A stretch of DNA of 35,119 nucleotides, from contig NZ_JAIVFO010000033.1 of assembly GCF_029991245.1 (NCBI RefSeq), positions 1-35,119 on the forward strand, given 5' to 3'. This DNA comes from Xanthobacter autotrophicus. Lineage in GTDB: Bacteria > Pseudomonadota > Alphaproteobacteria > Rhizobiales > Xanthobacteraceae. Positions 1 through 7,600 of the stretch are shown here, in pieces. Numbering within the stretch: the first letter of the stretch is position 1; each line of letters starts with the position of its first letter. The notes under the pieces are model-generated. The model searched no databases. It was not told where the DNA came from and was given only the letters and a program-made list of their open reading frames with translations. The position numbers and the translations under genes are program-made.

Positions 1-37
1 GCGCGAGGGAAGTCGGGCGAGACGTCGGGCGGTCCAT
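1..37 (-). CDS. Possible 5' end of a divergent gene (partial)
   Basis: On the minus strand an ATG at 37 opens a frame with no stop before the window edge, reading M-D-R-P-T-S-R-P-T-S-L-A. It is preceded by GAGGAA at a normal Shine-Dalgarno distance, and that ribosome-binding sequence is the last of three tandem copies (39-73). Only twelve codons are visible, so no family can be named. A gene divergent from an Lrp-type regulator is often that regulator's target, but this is inference. The frame could equally be chance. Confidence 0.3.
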   Translation of the reverse strand, partial: MDRPTSRPTSLA

Positions 38-38
38 G

Positions 39-73
39 GGGCGTTCCTCGGGGCGTTCCTTTGGGGCGTTCCT
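39..73 (-). repeat. Three tandem copies of a Shine-Dalgarno-like 10-mer
   Basis: The plus strand reads GGGCGTTCCT at 39-48, 51-60 and 64-73. On the minus strand each copy reads AGGAACGCCC, and the last one lies just ahead of the ATG at 37. The spacing is 12-13 bp, so the array looks like a tandem duplication of a ribosome-binding site. Confidence 0.6.
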
Positions 74-184
74 CGAAGGGCGCGCTTCAAGCCCGGCTGC
101 TGGGCCGGCGCGCCGCTGACGCACAGTCTAGCGCGCATGGACCGGCAGGTTCGCTCAAATCCACCTTAACAGACGACCGATGGA

Positions 185-197
185 GGCATAATCTGCC
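185..197. promoter_or_regulatory. Putative autoregulatory dyad upstream of the Lrp-type gene
   Basis: GGCATAATCTGCC is a perfect 4-5-4 inverted repeat (GGCA/TGCC). It lies 28 bp before the GTG start of the Lrp/AsnC gene and contains a CATAAT that could act as a -10 element. Lrp/AsnC proteins often bind short dyads with an AT-rich centre at their own promoters. No convincing -35 element is seen at 17 bp. This is a candidate only. Confidence 0.3.
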
Positions 198-224
198 AAT
201 CTAGACCGCCTTTAGAGCGAAAAC

Positions 225-686
225 GTGCGCCTCGACGCCATCGACCGGAAGATCCTCGCCGCCCTCCAGCGCGACGGGCGCATGAGCATCGCCGATCTCG
301 CCGACGAGGTGGGTCTCTCCCCCTCGCCGTGCCTGCGGCGCGTGCGGGCGCTGGAAGAAGACGGGCTCATCTCGCGCTATGTGGCGGTGCTGGACCAGCG
401 CAAGGCCGGGCTGCCGGTGAGCGTGTTCGTCTCCATCAAGCTGGAGCGGCAGAAGGAGGAGGCGCTGGACGCCTTTTCCGCCGCCATCCGCACCTGGCCG
501 GAGGTGCTGGAATGCTATCTCATGACCGGCCAGCGGGATTACCTTTTGCGGGTGGTGGCGGCGGACCTCGATGCCTATGAGAGGTTCCTGAAGCAGAAGC
601 TGACCCGGCTCGAGGGGATCGCCTCCATCGAAAGCTCGTTTTCGCTGGAGCAGGTGAAATATTCCCACGTCCTGCCGCTGCCCTGA
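225..686 (+). CDS. Lrp/AsnC family transcriptional regulator
   Basis: This is a 153-residue protein of normal length for the Lrp/AsnC family, which bind DNA as dimers to octamers and sense amino acids. Residues 1-60 form the winged helix-turn-helix, with the family pattern LDxIDRKIL, followed by GLSPSPCLRRVRALEE in the recognition helix. Residues 65-145 form the RAM/AsnC ligand-binding domain and include the ECYLMTGQRDYLLRV stretch. The closing SSFSLEQVKYSHVLPL is typical of the subfamily closest to global Lrp and DecR-like regulators. The start is a GTG; no earlier start is in frame close by. The gene is followed after 54 bp by a DUF72 gene on the same strand, and a divergent gene may begin at 37. 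The effector and targets cannot be read from the sequence. Confidence 0.92.
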   Translation: MRLDAIDRKILAALQRDGRMSIADLADEVGLSPSPCLRRVRALEEDGLISRYVAVLDQRKAGLPVSVFVSIKLERQKEEALDAFSAAIRTWPEVLECYLMTGQRDYLLRVVAADLDAYERFLKQKLTRLEGIASIESSFSLEQVKYSHVLPLP

Positions 687-740
687 GGGCGCGCGCGGAC
701 GTTGGCAACACGGTCGGTCACACGGCAAGGAGGAAGCCCC

Positions 741-1538
741 ATGAGCGTGCGCGTCGGCATCGGCGGATGGACGTTCGAGCCCTGGCGGGGCGTGTTCTAC
801 CCGGAAGGACTGGTCCAGAAGAAGGAACTGCCCTTTGCGGGCGAGCGCCTGAAGACCATCGAGATCAACGGCACCTTCTATCGCACGCCCTCGGCCAAAT
901 CCTGCGCCGACTGGGCGGGGCAGGTGCCGGACGGCTTCGTCTTCGCCCTCAAGGCGACGCGCTATGTCACCCACCGCCGGGTGCTGGCGGAGGCGCAGGA
1001 GAGCGTGGCCAAGTTCATCGCCAGCGGCATCGTGGAGATGGGCGACCGGCTCGGCCCCATCAACTGGCAGTTCGCGGCCACCAAGGCGTTCGACCCGGAC
1101 GATTTCGCCGCCTTCCTCGCCCTGCTGCCGGAGAGCCACGAGGGGGTGAGGCTGCGCCACGCGGTGGAGGTGCGGCACCCCTCCTTCGCGGTGCCGGACT
1201 TCGTCGCGCTGGCGCGCAGGCACAAGGTGGCGGTGGTCTATGCCGACCATGACGACTACCCCGCCATCGCCGACCTGACGGCGGACTTCACCTATGCCCG
1301 CCTCCAGCGCACGCGGGAGGAGGTGGAGACCGGCTATGATTCCGCCGAGCTGGACCGATGGGCCAGCGCCGCCCGCGCCTGGAAGAAGGGCGTGGTCCCG
1401 GAGGGCCTGCCCACGCTCGCCCCGGCGGTGAAGGCCGGGAAGGCCCCGCGCGACGTGTTCATCTATCTGATCAGCGGCGCCAAGGTGCGCAACCCGGCCG
1501 CCGCCATGGCGCTGCAGGCGCGGATTGACCGCACATAG
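741..1538 (+). CDS. DUF72 domain-containing protein
   Basis: This 265-residue protein belongs to the DUF72 (YecE-like) family, a TIM-barrel fold of unknown biochemical role. Recognisable family features are the N-terminal VGIGGWTFEPWRGVFYP, then EINGTFYRTPS, FALKATRYVTH, GPINWQFAATK and the late YARLQRTREE. The chosen ATG has an AAGGAGG Shine-Dalgarno at 727-733. An in-frame ATG at 702 lacks one and would add thirteen atypical residues. The gene lies downstream of the Lrp-type gene and could be co-transcribed with it. It is a little longer than many members and has no signal peptide or membrane segment, so it is probably cytosolic. Confidence 0.88.
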   Translation: MSVRVGIGGWTFEPWRGVFYPEGLVQKKELPFAGERLKTIEINGTFYRTPSAKSCADWAGQVPDGFVFALKATRYVTHRRVLAEAQESVAKFIASGIVEMGDRLGPINWQFAATKAFDPDDFAAFLALLPESHEGVRLRHAVEVRHPSFAVPDFVALARRHKVAVVYADHDDYPAIADLTADFTYARLQRTREEVETGYDSAELDRWASAARAWKKGVVPEGLPTLAPAVKAGKAPRDVFIYLISGAKVRNPAAAMALQARIDRT

Positions 1539-1873
1539 CTTCACCCACGTGCACCGCCTGTCCTGAAGCCCGGGCCATGCAGGAACGCCCCTCGCTCATG
1601 CTGTACCGCGGCCTGACAAGATGCCGCCCAGCAGCGCGTGGCCAAAGGTTCTATCAATGAAAACAAGGCGCTCGATCCAACCTGCCTAGCCATCGAAACC
1701 CGGACGGCATCAGGAGGCCGCGACGTGTTCAGCCATTCAGGGCCACATCCGCACAGGCAAGAGAGGCCAATCCAGTGGCTGAGGGGAATGCGCCCACGCC
1801 GTCTATCAGACAGATATCCGCACGCGGCTACCCCGCCGACCAAAAAACATTCAGTATCAATTTGTTAAATGGC
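1539..1873. other. Gene-free stretch between DUF72 gene and tRNA-Ser
   Basis: This 335-bp stretch has no open frame with a credible start, ribosome-binding site or recognisable product. It is more AT-rich than the flanking genes. A run of six A (1842-1847) reads as T6 on the tRNA-coding strand about 27 nt past the encoded CCA and may help end tRNA transcription, although no strong hairpin precedes it. Confidence 0.5.
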
Positions 1874-1963
1874 TGGCGGAGAGAGAGGGATTCGAACCCT
1901 CGATACGGTTTCCCGTATACACGCGTTCCAGGCGTGCGCCTTCAACCACTCGGCCACCTCTCC
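1874..1963 (-). tRNA. tRNA-Ser (anticodon GGA)
   Basis: The minus strand folds as a class II tRNA of 90 nt including an encoded CCA. The acceptor 5' GGAGAGG pairs with 3' TCTCTCC, with one G-U pair. The D arm is GCCGAGTGGTTGAAGGC. The anticodon stem CACGC/GCGTG encloses loop CTGGAAC with anticodon GGA (plus strand 1927-1929), reading UCC and UCU serine codons. A long variable arm (TACGGG/CCCGTA) and the T arm GAGGGTTCGAATCCCTC follow. The discriminator base is G, as expected for serine. Confidence 0.97.
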
Positions 1964-2443
1964 AGCCGCGCGCGCCGAGACGCACGCAGAACCCTTCGCG
2001 GAAGACGGCCGCTGAAGGCAGACGTGCTGCCCTCGATTCATCGGCTACTTCTCCGTACCGGGAGGGAACCCGGCCGCCGGACCTTGCGTCATCGCTTTCC
2101 AGGGGAACTCGAAGACCGGCAACACTTATGCAGCGCTGCATACCGGCGAGGCGGCGGAATATAGCCGCTTGTTGCCATCTGGCAAGCCGTTATCGCACCG
2201 CCGCCCACAGGCCAGACCGCCGCACCCGGCGGGATACCCCGCACAGCGCCAAGCCTGCACGCGACGAAGGCTGGACTCGGCCAAAACGGAAGTCGGCCAA
2301 GACGGCGCACTGCCAAGCCTGAACGCAATGAGGCCTGAACGTAACGAAGCCCGAACGCAACGAAGCCGGAACGCGGTGAAGGCTGGCCGGGCGATCGCGC
2401 CGCGCCGGAGCGAAGCCGTTCCGAATGCCCGGCCAATCCGCGC
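1964..2443. other. Intergenic region upstream of tRNA-Ser and downstream of dapD
   Basis: This 480-bp region holds the tRNA promoter side (right of 1963) and the 3' side of dapD. No open frame here looks coding. Its right half (about 2250-2385) consists of degenerate short repeats, listed separately. I see no transposase remnant, although the sequence looks like decayed repetitive DNA. Confidence 0.5.
2317..2382. repeat. Four degenerate tandem repeats of about 16-17 bp
   Basis: Units begin at 2317, 2333, 2350 and 2366, with the loose consensus GCCTGAACGCAACGAAG. A related unit with GCACGCGACGAAGGCTGG lies at about 2253-2274. The units differ at several positions. The array sits 60-130 bp beyond the dapD stop codon on the minus strand, outside any credible gene. 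Confidence 0.6.
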
Positions 2444-3301
2444 TCAATCGCGCAGCAGGTCGTTGATGGAGGTCTTGGAACGGGTCTGCGCGTCCACCCG
2501 CTTCACGATCACCGCGCAGTAAAGCGAGGGGCCGGGCTGGCCGTTGGGCAGGGGCTTGCCGGGCAGCGCGCCGGGCACCACCACCGAATAGGCCGGCACC
2601 TCGCCCACGAAGATCTCGCCGGTCTCCCGGTCCACGATCTTGGTGGACGCGCTGATGAAGACGCCCATGGAGAGCACCGATCCGGTGCGCACCACCACGC
2701 CCTCCACCACTTCCGAGCGGGCGCCGATGAAGCAGTCGTCCTCGATGATCACCGGGCCCGCCTGCAGCGGCTCCAGCACGCCGCCGATGCCCACGCCGCC
2801 GGACAGGTGCACGTTCCTGCCTATCTGGGCGCAGGAGCCCACGGTGGCCCAGGTGTCCACCATGGTGCCCTCGCCCACATGGGCGCCGAGATTCACGAAG
2901 GACGGCATCAGCACCACGTTGGGCGCGATGAAGGCCGAACGGCGCACGATGGCGCCCGGCACCGCGCGGAAACCGGCAGCGCGGAACTCGGCCTCGCCCC
3001 AGGCGAGGAACTTGGAGGGCACCTTGTCCCACCAGCGGGCGCCGCCGGGGCCGCCGCCGATGGGCTCCATGTCGTTGAGGCGGAAGGAGAGCAGCACCGC
3101 CTTCTTCAGCCACTGGTTCACCGTCCAGTTGCCGTCCGCGCCCTTCTCGGCCACGCGAACGGTGCCGGCGTCGAGCAGCGCCAGGGCCTCCTCCACGGCA
3201 TCGCGCACGGCGCCCGTGGTGGAAAAGGCGATCTCGGCGCGCGCCTCGAAGGCGTCGTCGATGATGCGGGAAAGCGCGGCAAGGCGGGCAGCGTCGGCCA
3301 T
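2444..3301 (-). CDS. dapD: 2,3,4,5-tetrahydropyridine-2,6-dicarboxylate N-succinyltransferase
   Basis: DapD transfers succinyl from succinyl-CoA to tetrahydrodipicolinate in the cytosolic succinylase branch of the diaminopimelate/lysine pathway. The 285-residue product has the usual length. Residues 1-100 are the helical N-terminal domain, with [19 protein letters not shown]. From about residue 105 a left-handed beta-helix of hexapeptide repeats runs through [56 protein letters not shown] and [20 protein letters not shown]. The C-terminal segment is [27 protein letters not shown]. The ATG is preceded by GGAGGA on the minus strand. The gene follows prfC by 65 bp on the same strand and may share its transcript. 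Confidence 0.97.
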   Translation of the reverse strand: MADAARLAALSRIIDDAFEARAEIAFSTTGAVRDAVEEALALLDAGTVRVAEKGADGNWTVNQWLKKAVLLSFRLNDMEPIGGGPGGARWWDKVPSKFLAWGEAEFRAAGFRAVPGAIVRRSAFIAPNVVLMPSFVNLGAHVGEGTMVDTWATVGSCAQIGRNVHLSGGVGIGGVLEPLQAGPVIIEDDCFIGARSEVVEGVVVRTGSVLSMGVFISASTKIVDRETGEIFVGEVPAYSVVVPGALPGKPLPNGQPGPSLYCAVIVKRVDAQTRSKTSINDLLRD

Positions 3302-3366
3302 GGTGTCCTCCGGAGCGGCCGCGCCCCCGCGCGACCGGGCATGTCAATTCAGGGCGGGATGAAAGG

Positions 3367-4971
3367 TCAGCCGCGTTCCTTCACGGCGACGAACTTGAGC
3401 TTGGGCCATTCCTCGATGGCGCGGTCCAGCACCCACTGGCTGCGGGCGAGATAGACCGGCGCCTCGTCGCGGTCACGGGCGGTGGAGGAGCGGTTCGCCT
3501 CCATGAAGCGTTCCACCTCGGTGCGCTCGCCCACGATCCAGCGGGCGGTCACGAAGGACACCGCCTCGTAGCGGATGGGCACGCCATATTCCTTCTCCAG
3601 CCGGGCGGAGAGCACGTCGAGCTGGAGGGTGCCCACCACGCCCACGATGGGCGCGGGATCGGAGACCGGCTTGATGACCTGCACCACGCCCTCCTCCGCC
3701 ATGTCCTGCAGCGCCTTCTGCAGCTGCTTGGCCTTCATGGGATCGGAGAGCAGCACCCGGCGCAGGATTTCCGGCGCGAAGTCCGGCAGGCCCTCGAAGC
3801 GGATGGTCTCGCCCTCGGAGAGGGTGTCGCCCACCCGCAGCATGCCGTGGTTGGGAATGCCGATGATGTCGCCGGCCACCGCCTCGTCCACCGTCTCGCG
3901 CTCCTGGGCGAAGAAGAAGATGGGGTTGGCGATGGCCATCTGGCGCTTCTCGCGCGGGTTGAACAGCTTCATGCCGCGCTTGAAGCGGCCGGAGCACAGG
4001 CGCACGAAGGCCACGCGGTCCCGGTGGTTCGGGTCCATGTTGGCCTGCACCTTGAAGACGAAGCCGGAGACAAGATCTTCCGCCGGCTCCACGGTGCGGC
4101 CCCGGGCGGAGCGCGGCAGCGGGCTCGGCCCCACGTCGCCGAGGCCGAACAGCAGCTCGGCGACGCCGGCCTCCTTCAGCGCGCTGCCGAAATAGACCGG
4201 GGAAAGATGGCCCTCGCGGAACGAGGCCAGCTCGAACGGCGGCAGCACGCCCAGCGCCAGCGTCAGGCTCTCCACCGCCTCGTTGATGATGCGCTCCTCC
4301 ACCCCTTCCAGGTCGATGAGGTCTTCCGGCGTCTCGAACGGCACCTCGCGCACCAGCGGCCCGCCACGTTCGGTGGCGAGCAGGGCACGCTTGTTGGCAA
4401 TGTCGATGAGGCCGCGGAAGTCCACGCCCATGCCGATGGGCCAGGTGAGCGGGGTGAGATCGAGGGCAAGGGTGGAGGAGACTTCATCCATCAGGGCGAT
4501 GGGGTCGAGGCTCTCGCGGTCCACCTTGTTGACGAAGGTGAAGATGGGGATATCGCGCAGGCGGCAGACCTCGAACAGCTTGCGGGTCTGGCTCTCGATG
4601 CCCTTGGCCGCGTCGATCACCATCACCGCCGCGTCCACCGCCGAGAGGGTGCGGTAGGTGTCCTCGGAGAAGTCCGAGTGGCCGGGGGTGTCCAGCAGGT
4701 TGAAGACGATGCCGTCGCGCTCGAAGGTCATCACCGAGGAGGTGACCGAGATGCCGCGCTGCTGCTCGATCTCCATCCAGTCGGAGCGGGTGCGGCGGCG
4801 CTCGCCGCGCGCCTTCACATGGCCGGCCATGCGGATGGCGCCGGAGGCAAGCAGCAGCTTTTCCGTCAGCGTCGTCTTGCCGGCGTCCGGATGGGAGATG
4901 ATGGCGAAGGTACGCCGGCGGGCGAAATCCGGCAGGGCCACCGCCGCCGTGGAATGGGTCTCGTCGAGCAT
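3367..4971 (-). CDS. prfC: Peptide chain release factor 3 (RF3)
   Basis: RF3 is a translational GTPase that recycles RF1 and RF2 from the ribosome after peptide release. The 534-residue product matches the family length. G1 is HPDAGKTT (residues 27-34); later come GISVTSSVMTF (switch I region), DTPGHSDF (G3) and FVNKVD (G4). The RF3-specific domains 2 and 3 follow, including RDRVAFVRLCSGRFKRGMK and GVVGTLQLDVLSARLEKEY. The open frame continues upstream for hundreds of bases, but homology begins at MLDETHS, and the ATG at 4971 gives the expected length. No clear Shine-Dalgarno precedes it. It is divergent from the small exported-protein gene at 5029, with 57 bp between them, so both promoters must lie in or near that gap. 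Confidence 0.96.
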   Translation of the reverse strand: MLDETHSTAAVALPDFARRRTFAIISHPDAGKTTLTEKLLLASGAIRMAGHVKARGERRRTRSDWMEIEQQRGISVTSSVMTFERDGIVFNLLDTPGHSDFSEDTYRTLSAVDAAVMVIDAAKGIESQTRKLFEVCRLRDIPIFTFVNKVDRESLDPIALMDEVSSTLALDLTPLTWPIGMGVDFRGLIDIANKRALLATERGGPLVREVPFETPEDLIDLEGVEERIINEAVESLTLALGVLPPFELASFREGHLSPVYFGSALKEAGVAELLFGLGDVGPSPLPRSARGRTVEPAEDLVSGFVFKVQANMDPNHRDRVAFVRLCSGRFKRGMKLFNPREKRQMAIANPIFFFAQERETVDEAVAGDIIGIPNHGMLRVGDTLSEGETIRFEGLPDFAPEILRRVLLSDPMKAKQLQKALQDMAEEGVVQVIKPVSDPAPIVGVVGTLQLDVLSARLEKEYGVPIRYEAVSFVTARWIVGERTEVERFMEANRSSTARDRDEAPVYLARSQWVLDRAIEEWPKLKFVAVKERG

Positions 4972-5028
4972 CGGGGCTATATAAGGCGAAACCCGATTTC
5001 GACAAACCGGGATGGCGGGGAGCGCGCA

Positions 5029-5487
5029 ATGATTGGCCGATGGGAGCGGAACAAGGGCGACAGCGGCGGCCGGGGGCGCGCGCAGGCATCCCTGCGGCGC
5101 GCGGGGCTCGTGGTTGCGGCGCTGGGCGCCGGCTGGTGCGGACCGGCGGCGGCGCTGATGCCGCCTTATGTCTATGAGGCGGCGCGGCGCGATGCGGCGA
5201 GCGTCATCGTCATCGCGGTGCAGAAGGTGGTGCCGCCGCAGGAGAGCTTCGGCGCCTGCACGGTCACCGGCACCGTCGCCCGGGTGGAGCGGGGCACCGC
5301 CTACAAGCAGGGGCAGGCCGTGAAGATCGCCGTGCCGTGCGCCCGGCCCGGGGCCTCCCCGCCCCTCGGCGGCACCATCTGGCAACCGGTGGAGCGCCTT
5401 GAAAAATCGCGCTTCGGCCGCGCCTACCTCGATGCGGTGGGACAGGTGGTGCTCTCCCAGTACGAGCAGCTTGCAGCCGCCCCCTGA
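5029..5487 (+). CDS. Small exported protein of unknown function
   Basis: This 152-residue protein belongs to no family I can name. A basic N terminus (residues 1-24, including RRAG) precedes a hydrophobic stretch, LVVAALGAGWCGPAAA, ending in an Ala-rich site near residue 43, as in a signal peptide. A lipobox is not convincing, although one Cys lies in the hydrophobic region. The mature part contains ASVIVIAVQKVVPP, a two-cysteine core (GACTVTGTVARVERG and IAVPCARPG, possibly a disulfide in the periplasm) and a C-terminal VLSQYEQL. The ATG has GGGGAG upstream at a good distance. The gene is divergent from prfC and ends 168 bp before the NACHT ATPase gene. Confidence 0.72.
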   Translation: MIGRWERNKGDSGGRGRAQASLRRAGLVVAALGAGWCGPAAALMPPYVYEAARRDAASVIVIAVQKVVPPQESFGACTVTGTVARVERGTAYKQGQAVKIAVPCARPGASPPLGGTIWQPVERLEKSRFGRAYLDAVGQVVLSQYEQLAAAP

Positions 5488-5655
5488 AGCCGCCGTCCGG
5501 AGGCCGGGGCATGCTTTGTGCTTGGTGCGGGGGTGTGAGGACCCTTGGGTGGAAACCCGCCAACAGCACGGCAGCGATGCCGGGGCGGAGGACCGACGAC
5601 CAGCGATCCGTCCTCCATGGCGCGACAAAGGCCACAACGCCCGGAGGAACACGAC

Positions 5656-6732
5656 ATGACCTCTCCTGCCCTGGAGGTCCGCTGCGACCCGACGCCCGAT
5701 CTCGCCCCGCTCGATTGTGCCGCGCTGGACGCGGCCTATGTGTCGCCCACCTATCTCAGGACGCCGCTGCGGGAATTCCTGCTGACCACCGATCGCGGGC
5801 TCTACTGGCTCCGGGCGCCGGCCGGCATCGGCAAGACCCTGTTCGTGCGCGGCATCATCGCCAGGCGCCCGGGGCGCGACCCCGCCGTCCTCGAGGGCAT
5901 CGACAGCACCATTTCCAGCGACATCAAGGCCATCGGCGTCCATGTGCGGGGACCCCTGACGCCGCAGGCGCTGGTGGCGGCGCTCAAGGATGCCGTCACG
6001 GCGGAATTCGGCGTCGTGCTGGCGGAAGGCTCAGACGCGGAGCCGACGCAGGCGGATGTCCTCGCCCTGCTGGGCGCGGCGCGCGAGCATGTGACGACCA
6101 CCGGCGCCAAGCGGCTGCTGGTGGCCATCGACGGCCTGGAGCAGATCGGCGGCGAAAGCGCTATCGCGGTGCTGCCCGCGGCCGCAGCAATGCCGGCGGG
6201 CGTGGTCCTGCTCCTGACCTCGCGGCCCGCCGCGGACTGGCCCCAGGGCCTGTTCGAGGCGACGGCGGCGCAGGTGGGCGGCGGCGCGGTGCTCCGCGAC
6301 ATCGGCTATGAGGACGGCGTCTATACCGACATGCTGCGCGGCTATTTCAAGAACCAGATCCGGCCGTTGATGCGCAGCCGCGCCGTCGCGCACCTCACGC
6401 ACCTGCTGGAGACCAAGGCCTCCTTCGAGCGTGGCGGACGGGACAACCGGCTGACCAACGATCCCGTGCTGCGCGATGCCCTGAAGGACGACTGGAAGAA
6501 GCTCACCAACAAGCATCCGCGCTATTCCGGCATCCAACTGCCGGTGGTGCCGCTGGCGGGGCTGCTGGACCAGTTCGACCAGCTGTGGGTGGACCTCATC
6601 GACCGGGCCGACCGCCGCTTCGACGACCTCTCCGCGATGATCCGCGCCCTGAGCGCGGGCTCGCTCCAGGTCGAGGAGGTGGCGGGGCTGCCCAAGGGGG
6701 CGGACCTGCGCGCCCGCCTTGGAACAGCGTAA
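5656..6732 (+). CDS. Solo NACHT/STAND-type P-loop ATPase
   Basis: This 358-residue protein has the hallmarks of a NACHT/STAND NTPase: Walker A APAGIGKT (residues 54-61) preceded by LYWLR, Walker B LLVAIDGLEQ (154-163) and the sensor-like LLLTSRP (185-191). A helical segment from about residue 200 to the end contains DMLRGYFKNQIRPLM and a Leu-rich stretch, as in the arm region of STAND proteins. Known STAND proteins usually carry an effector domain before and a repeat sensor domain (WD40, TPR) after the ATPase core. Here both are missing: only about 50 residues precede Walker A and no repeats follow. The ATG has GGAGG at 5643-5647. Its partners and function are unknown; it could be a truncated STAND gene or a compact regulator. 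The GC content is not obviously unlike that of its neighbours. Confidence 0.75.
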   Translation: MTSPALEVRCDPTPDLAPLDCAALDAAYVSPTYLRTPLREFLLTTDRGLYWLRAPAGIGKTLFVRGIIARRPGRDPAVLEGIDSTISSDIKAIGVHVRGPLTPQALVAALKDAVTAEFGVVLAEGSDAEPTQADVLALLGAAREHVTTTGAKRLLVAIDGLEQIGGESAIAVLPAAAAMPAGVVLLLTSRPAADWPQGLFEATAAQVGGGAVLRDIGYEDGVYTDMLRGYFKNQIRPLMRSRAVAHLTHLLETKASFERGGRDNRLTNDPVLRDALKDDWKKLTNKHPRYSGIQLPVVPLAGLLDQFDQLWVDLIDRADRRFDDLSAMIRALSAGSLQVEEVAGLPKGADLRARLGTA

Positions 6733-6893
6733 GCCCGGCCAGCCTCTCGAAACGAGTGTCCCGGCGGGCGATGAGACAAGCCTGCGCTGCTCTCGACCCC
6801 GGTCAAAGACCCGCGCCCGCTCGGATCAACCGGCGCGGGCCGGGCAACGCCTTGAGGCGCGCCTGACCGAATCCGCAGGCCGTGTGTCGCGGA

Positions 6894-7229
6894 TCAATCG
6901 CCCTGGCCAGGCTCCGGCGAGAAAAACTCTTCCTTGCCCGGCTTGCCGTCCCATTCCTTGGCGTCGGCCGGCGGGTCACGCTTGAGCGTGATGTTGGGCC
7001 ACGCCTTGGCATAGTCGGCGTTGAGCGCGAGCCACTTCTCGAGCCCCGGCTCGGCATCGGGCTTGATGGCCTCGGCCGGGCATTCCGGCTCGCAGACCCC
7101 GCAGTCGATGCACTCGTCGGGGTGGATGACGAGCATGTTCTCGCCCTCGTAGAAACAGTCCACCGGGCACACGGACACGCAATCCATGTACTTGCAGCGG
7201 ATGCAGTTCTCGGTGACGACGTAAGTCAT
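6894..7229 (-). CDS. fdxA: Seven-iron ferredoxin FdxA (3Fe-4S/4Fe-4S)
   Basis: This 111-residue low-potential electron carrier is similar in pattern to Azotobacter ferredoxin I. Cysteines lie at 9, 12, 17, 21, 25, 40, 43, 46 and 50. By analogy with the known family, C9, C17 and C50 should hold the 3Fe-4S cluster and C21, C40, C43 and C46 the 4Fe-4S cluster. The segment [12 protein letters not shown] is the classic second motif. The acidic C-terminal tail from about residue 60 ([17 protein letters not shown]) is characteristic of the alphaproteobacterial FdxA group. The ATG has AAAGGGA upstream. It lies 82 bp downstream of the S4-protein gene on the same strand. Confidence 0.95.
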   Translation of the reverse strand: MTYVVTENCIRCKYMDCVSVCPVDCFYEGENMLVIHPDECIDCGVCEPECPAEAIKPDAEPGLEKWLALNADYAKAWPNITLKRDPPADAKEWDGKPGKEEFFSPEPGQGD

Positions 7230-7311
7230 GGAAAATCCCTTTCGAGGGCCTCGGTTAGCCCAGCCCGGCGCGCCGTTCAAGCGCATGCAAGGCCGCAGCC
7301 ACCATTACCCG

Positions 7312-7599
7312 TCACGCTTCTGTTATTTCGTCGAAAAGCGCGCGTGCCGATGTAGCATCTCCCCGCCGCTGCGAAAAGCCAATGACTCGCAACAGGCGGA
7401 CCTGCCGGTCGAGGGCGATGGTGAGCACCTGCCCGGCCCTCACCTGATGCGACGGGCTCGTCACCCGGTCGCCGTCGAGCCGGACGTGGCCGGCGCGCAC
7501 CAGATCGGCCGCGGCCTCCCGGGTGCGCACCACGCGGGCATGCCAGATCCAGCGGTCGAGCCTCTGTCGCTCCGCCGGATCCGCCACCGCTTCCGTCAC
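7312..7599 (-). CDS. S4-domain RNA-binding protein (Hsp15-like)
   Basis: This 95-residue protein is made almost entirely of an S4 fold: RLDRWIWHARVVRTREAAADLV (residues 13-34), then GHVRLDGDRVTSPSHQVRAGQVLTI. S4 domains of this type occur in Hsp15, which binds 50S subunits carrying stalled nascent chains; the same role here is inference. The start is GTG at 7599, one nucleotide after the helicase TGA (reading TGAGGTG), so translation is probably coupled to that of the upstream helicase. The C terminus has a basic turn, FSQRRGDATSARALF. Confidence 0.9.
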   Translation of the reverse strand: MTEAVADPAERQRLDRWIWHARVVRTREAAADLVRAGHVRLDGDRVTSPSHQVRAGQVLTIALDRQVRLLRVIGFSQRRGDATSARALFDEITEA

Positions 7600-7600
7600 C

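Noticed and set aside
1874..2443. tRNA-Ser gene as an integration site with island remnant
   Set aside because: I found no integrase, no duplicated tRNA 3' end and no phage-like genes on either side.
4972..5943. N-terminal extension of prfC by 324 codons
   Set aside because: The extension runs antisense through the small exported-protein gene and into the start of the ATPase gene, is low-complexity, and RF3 homology and normal length begin at 4971.
6733..6893. Continuation of the NACHT gene in another frame after 6732 (frameshift)
   Set aside because: The following 160 bp give no STAND-like or repeat-like residues in any frame, so there is no positive sign of a frameshift within the window.
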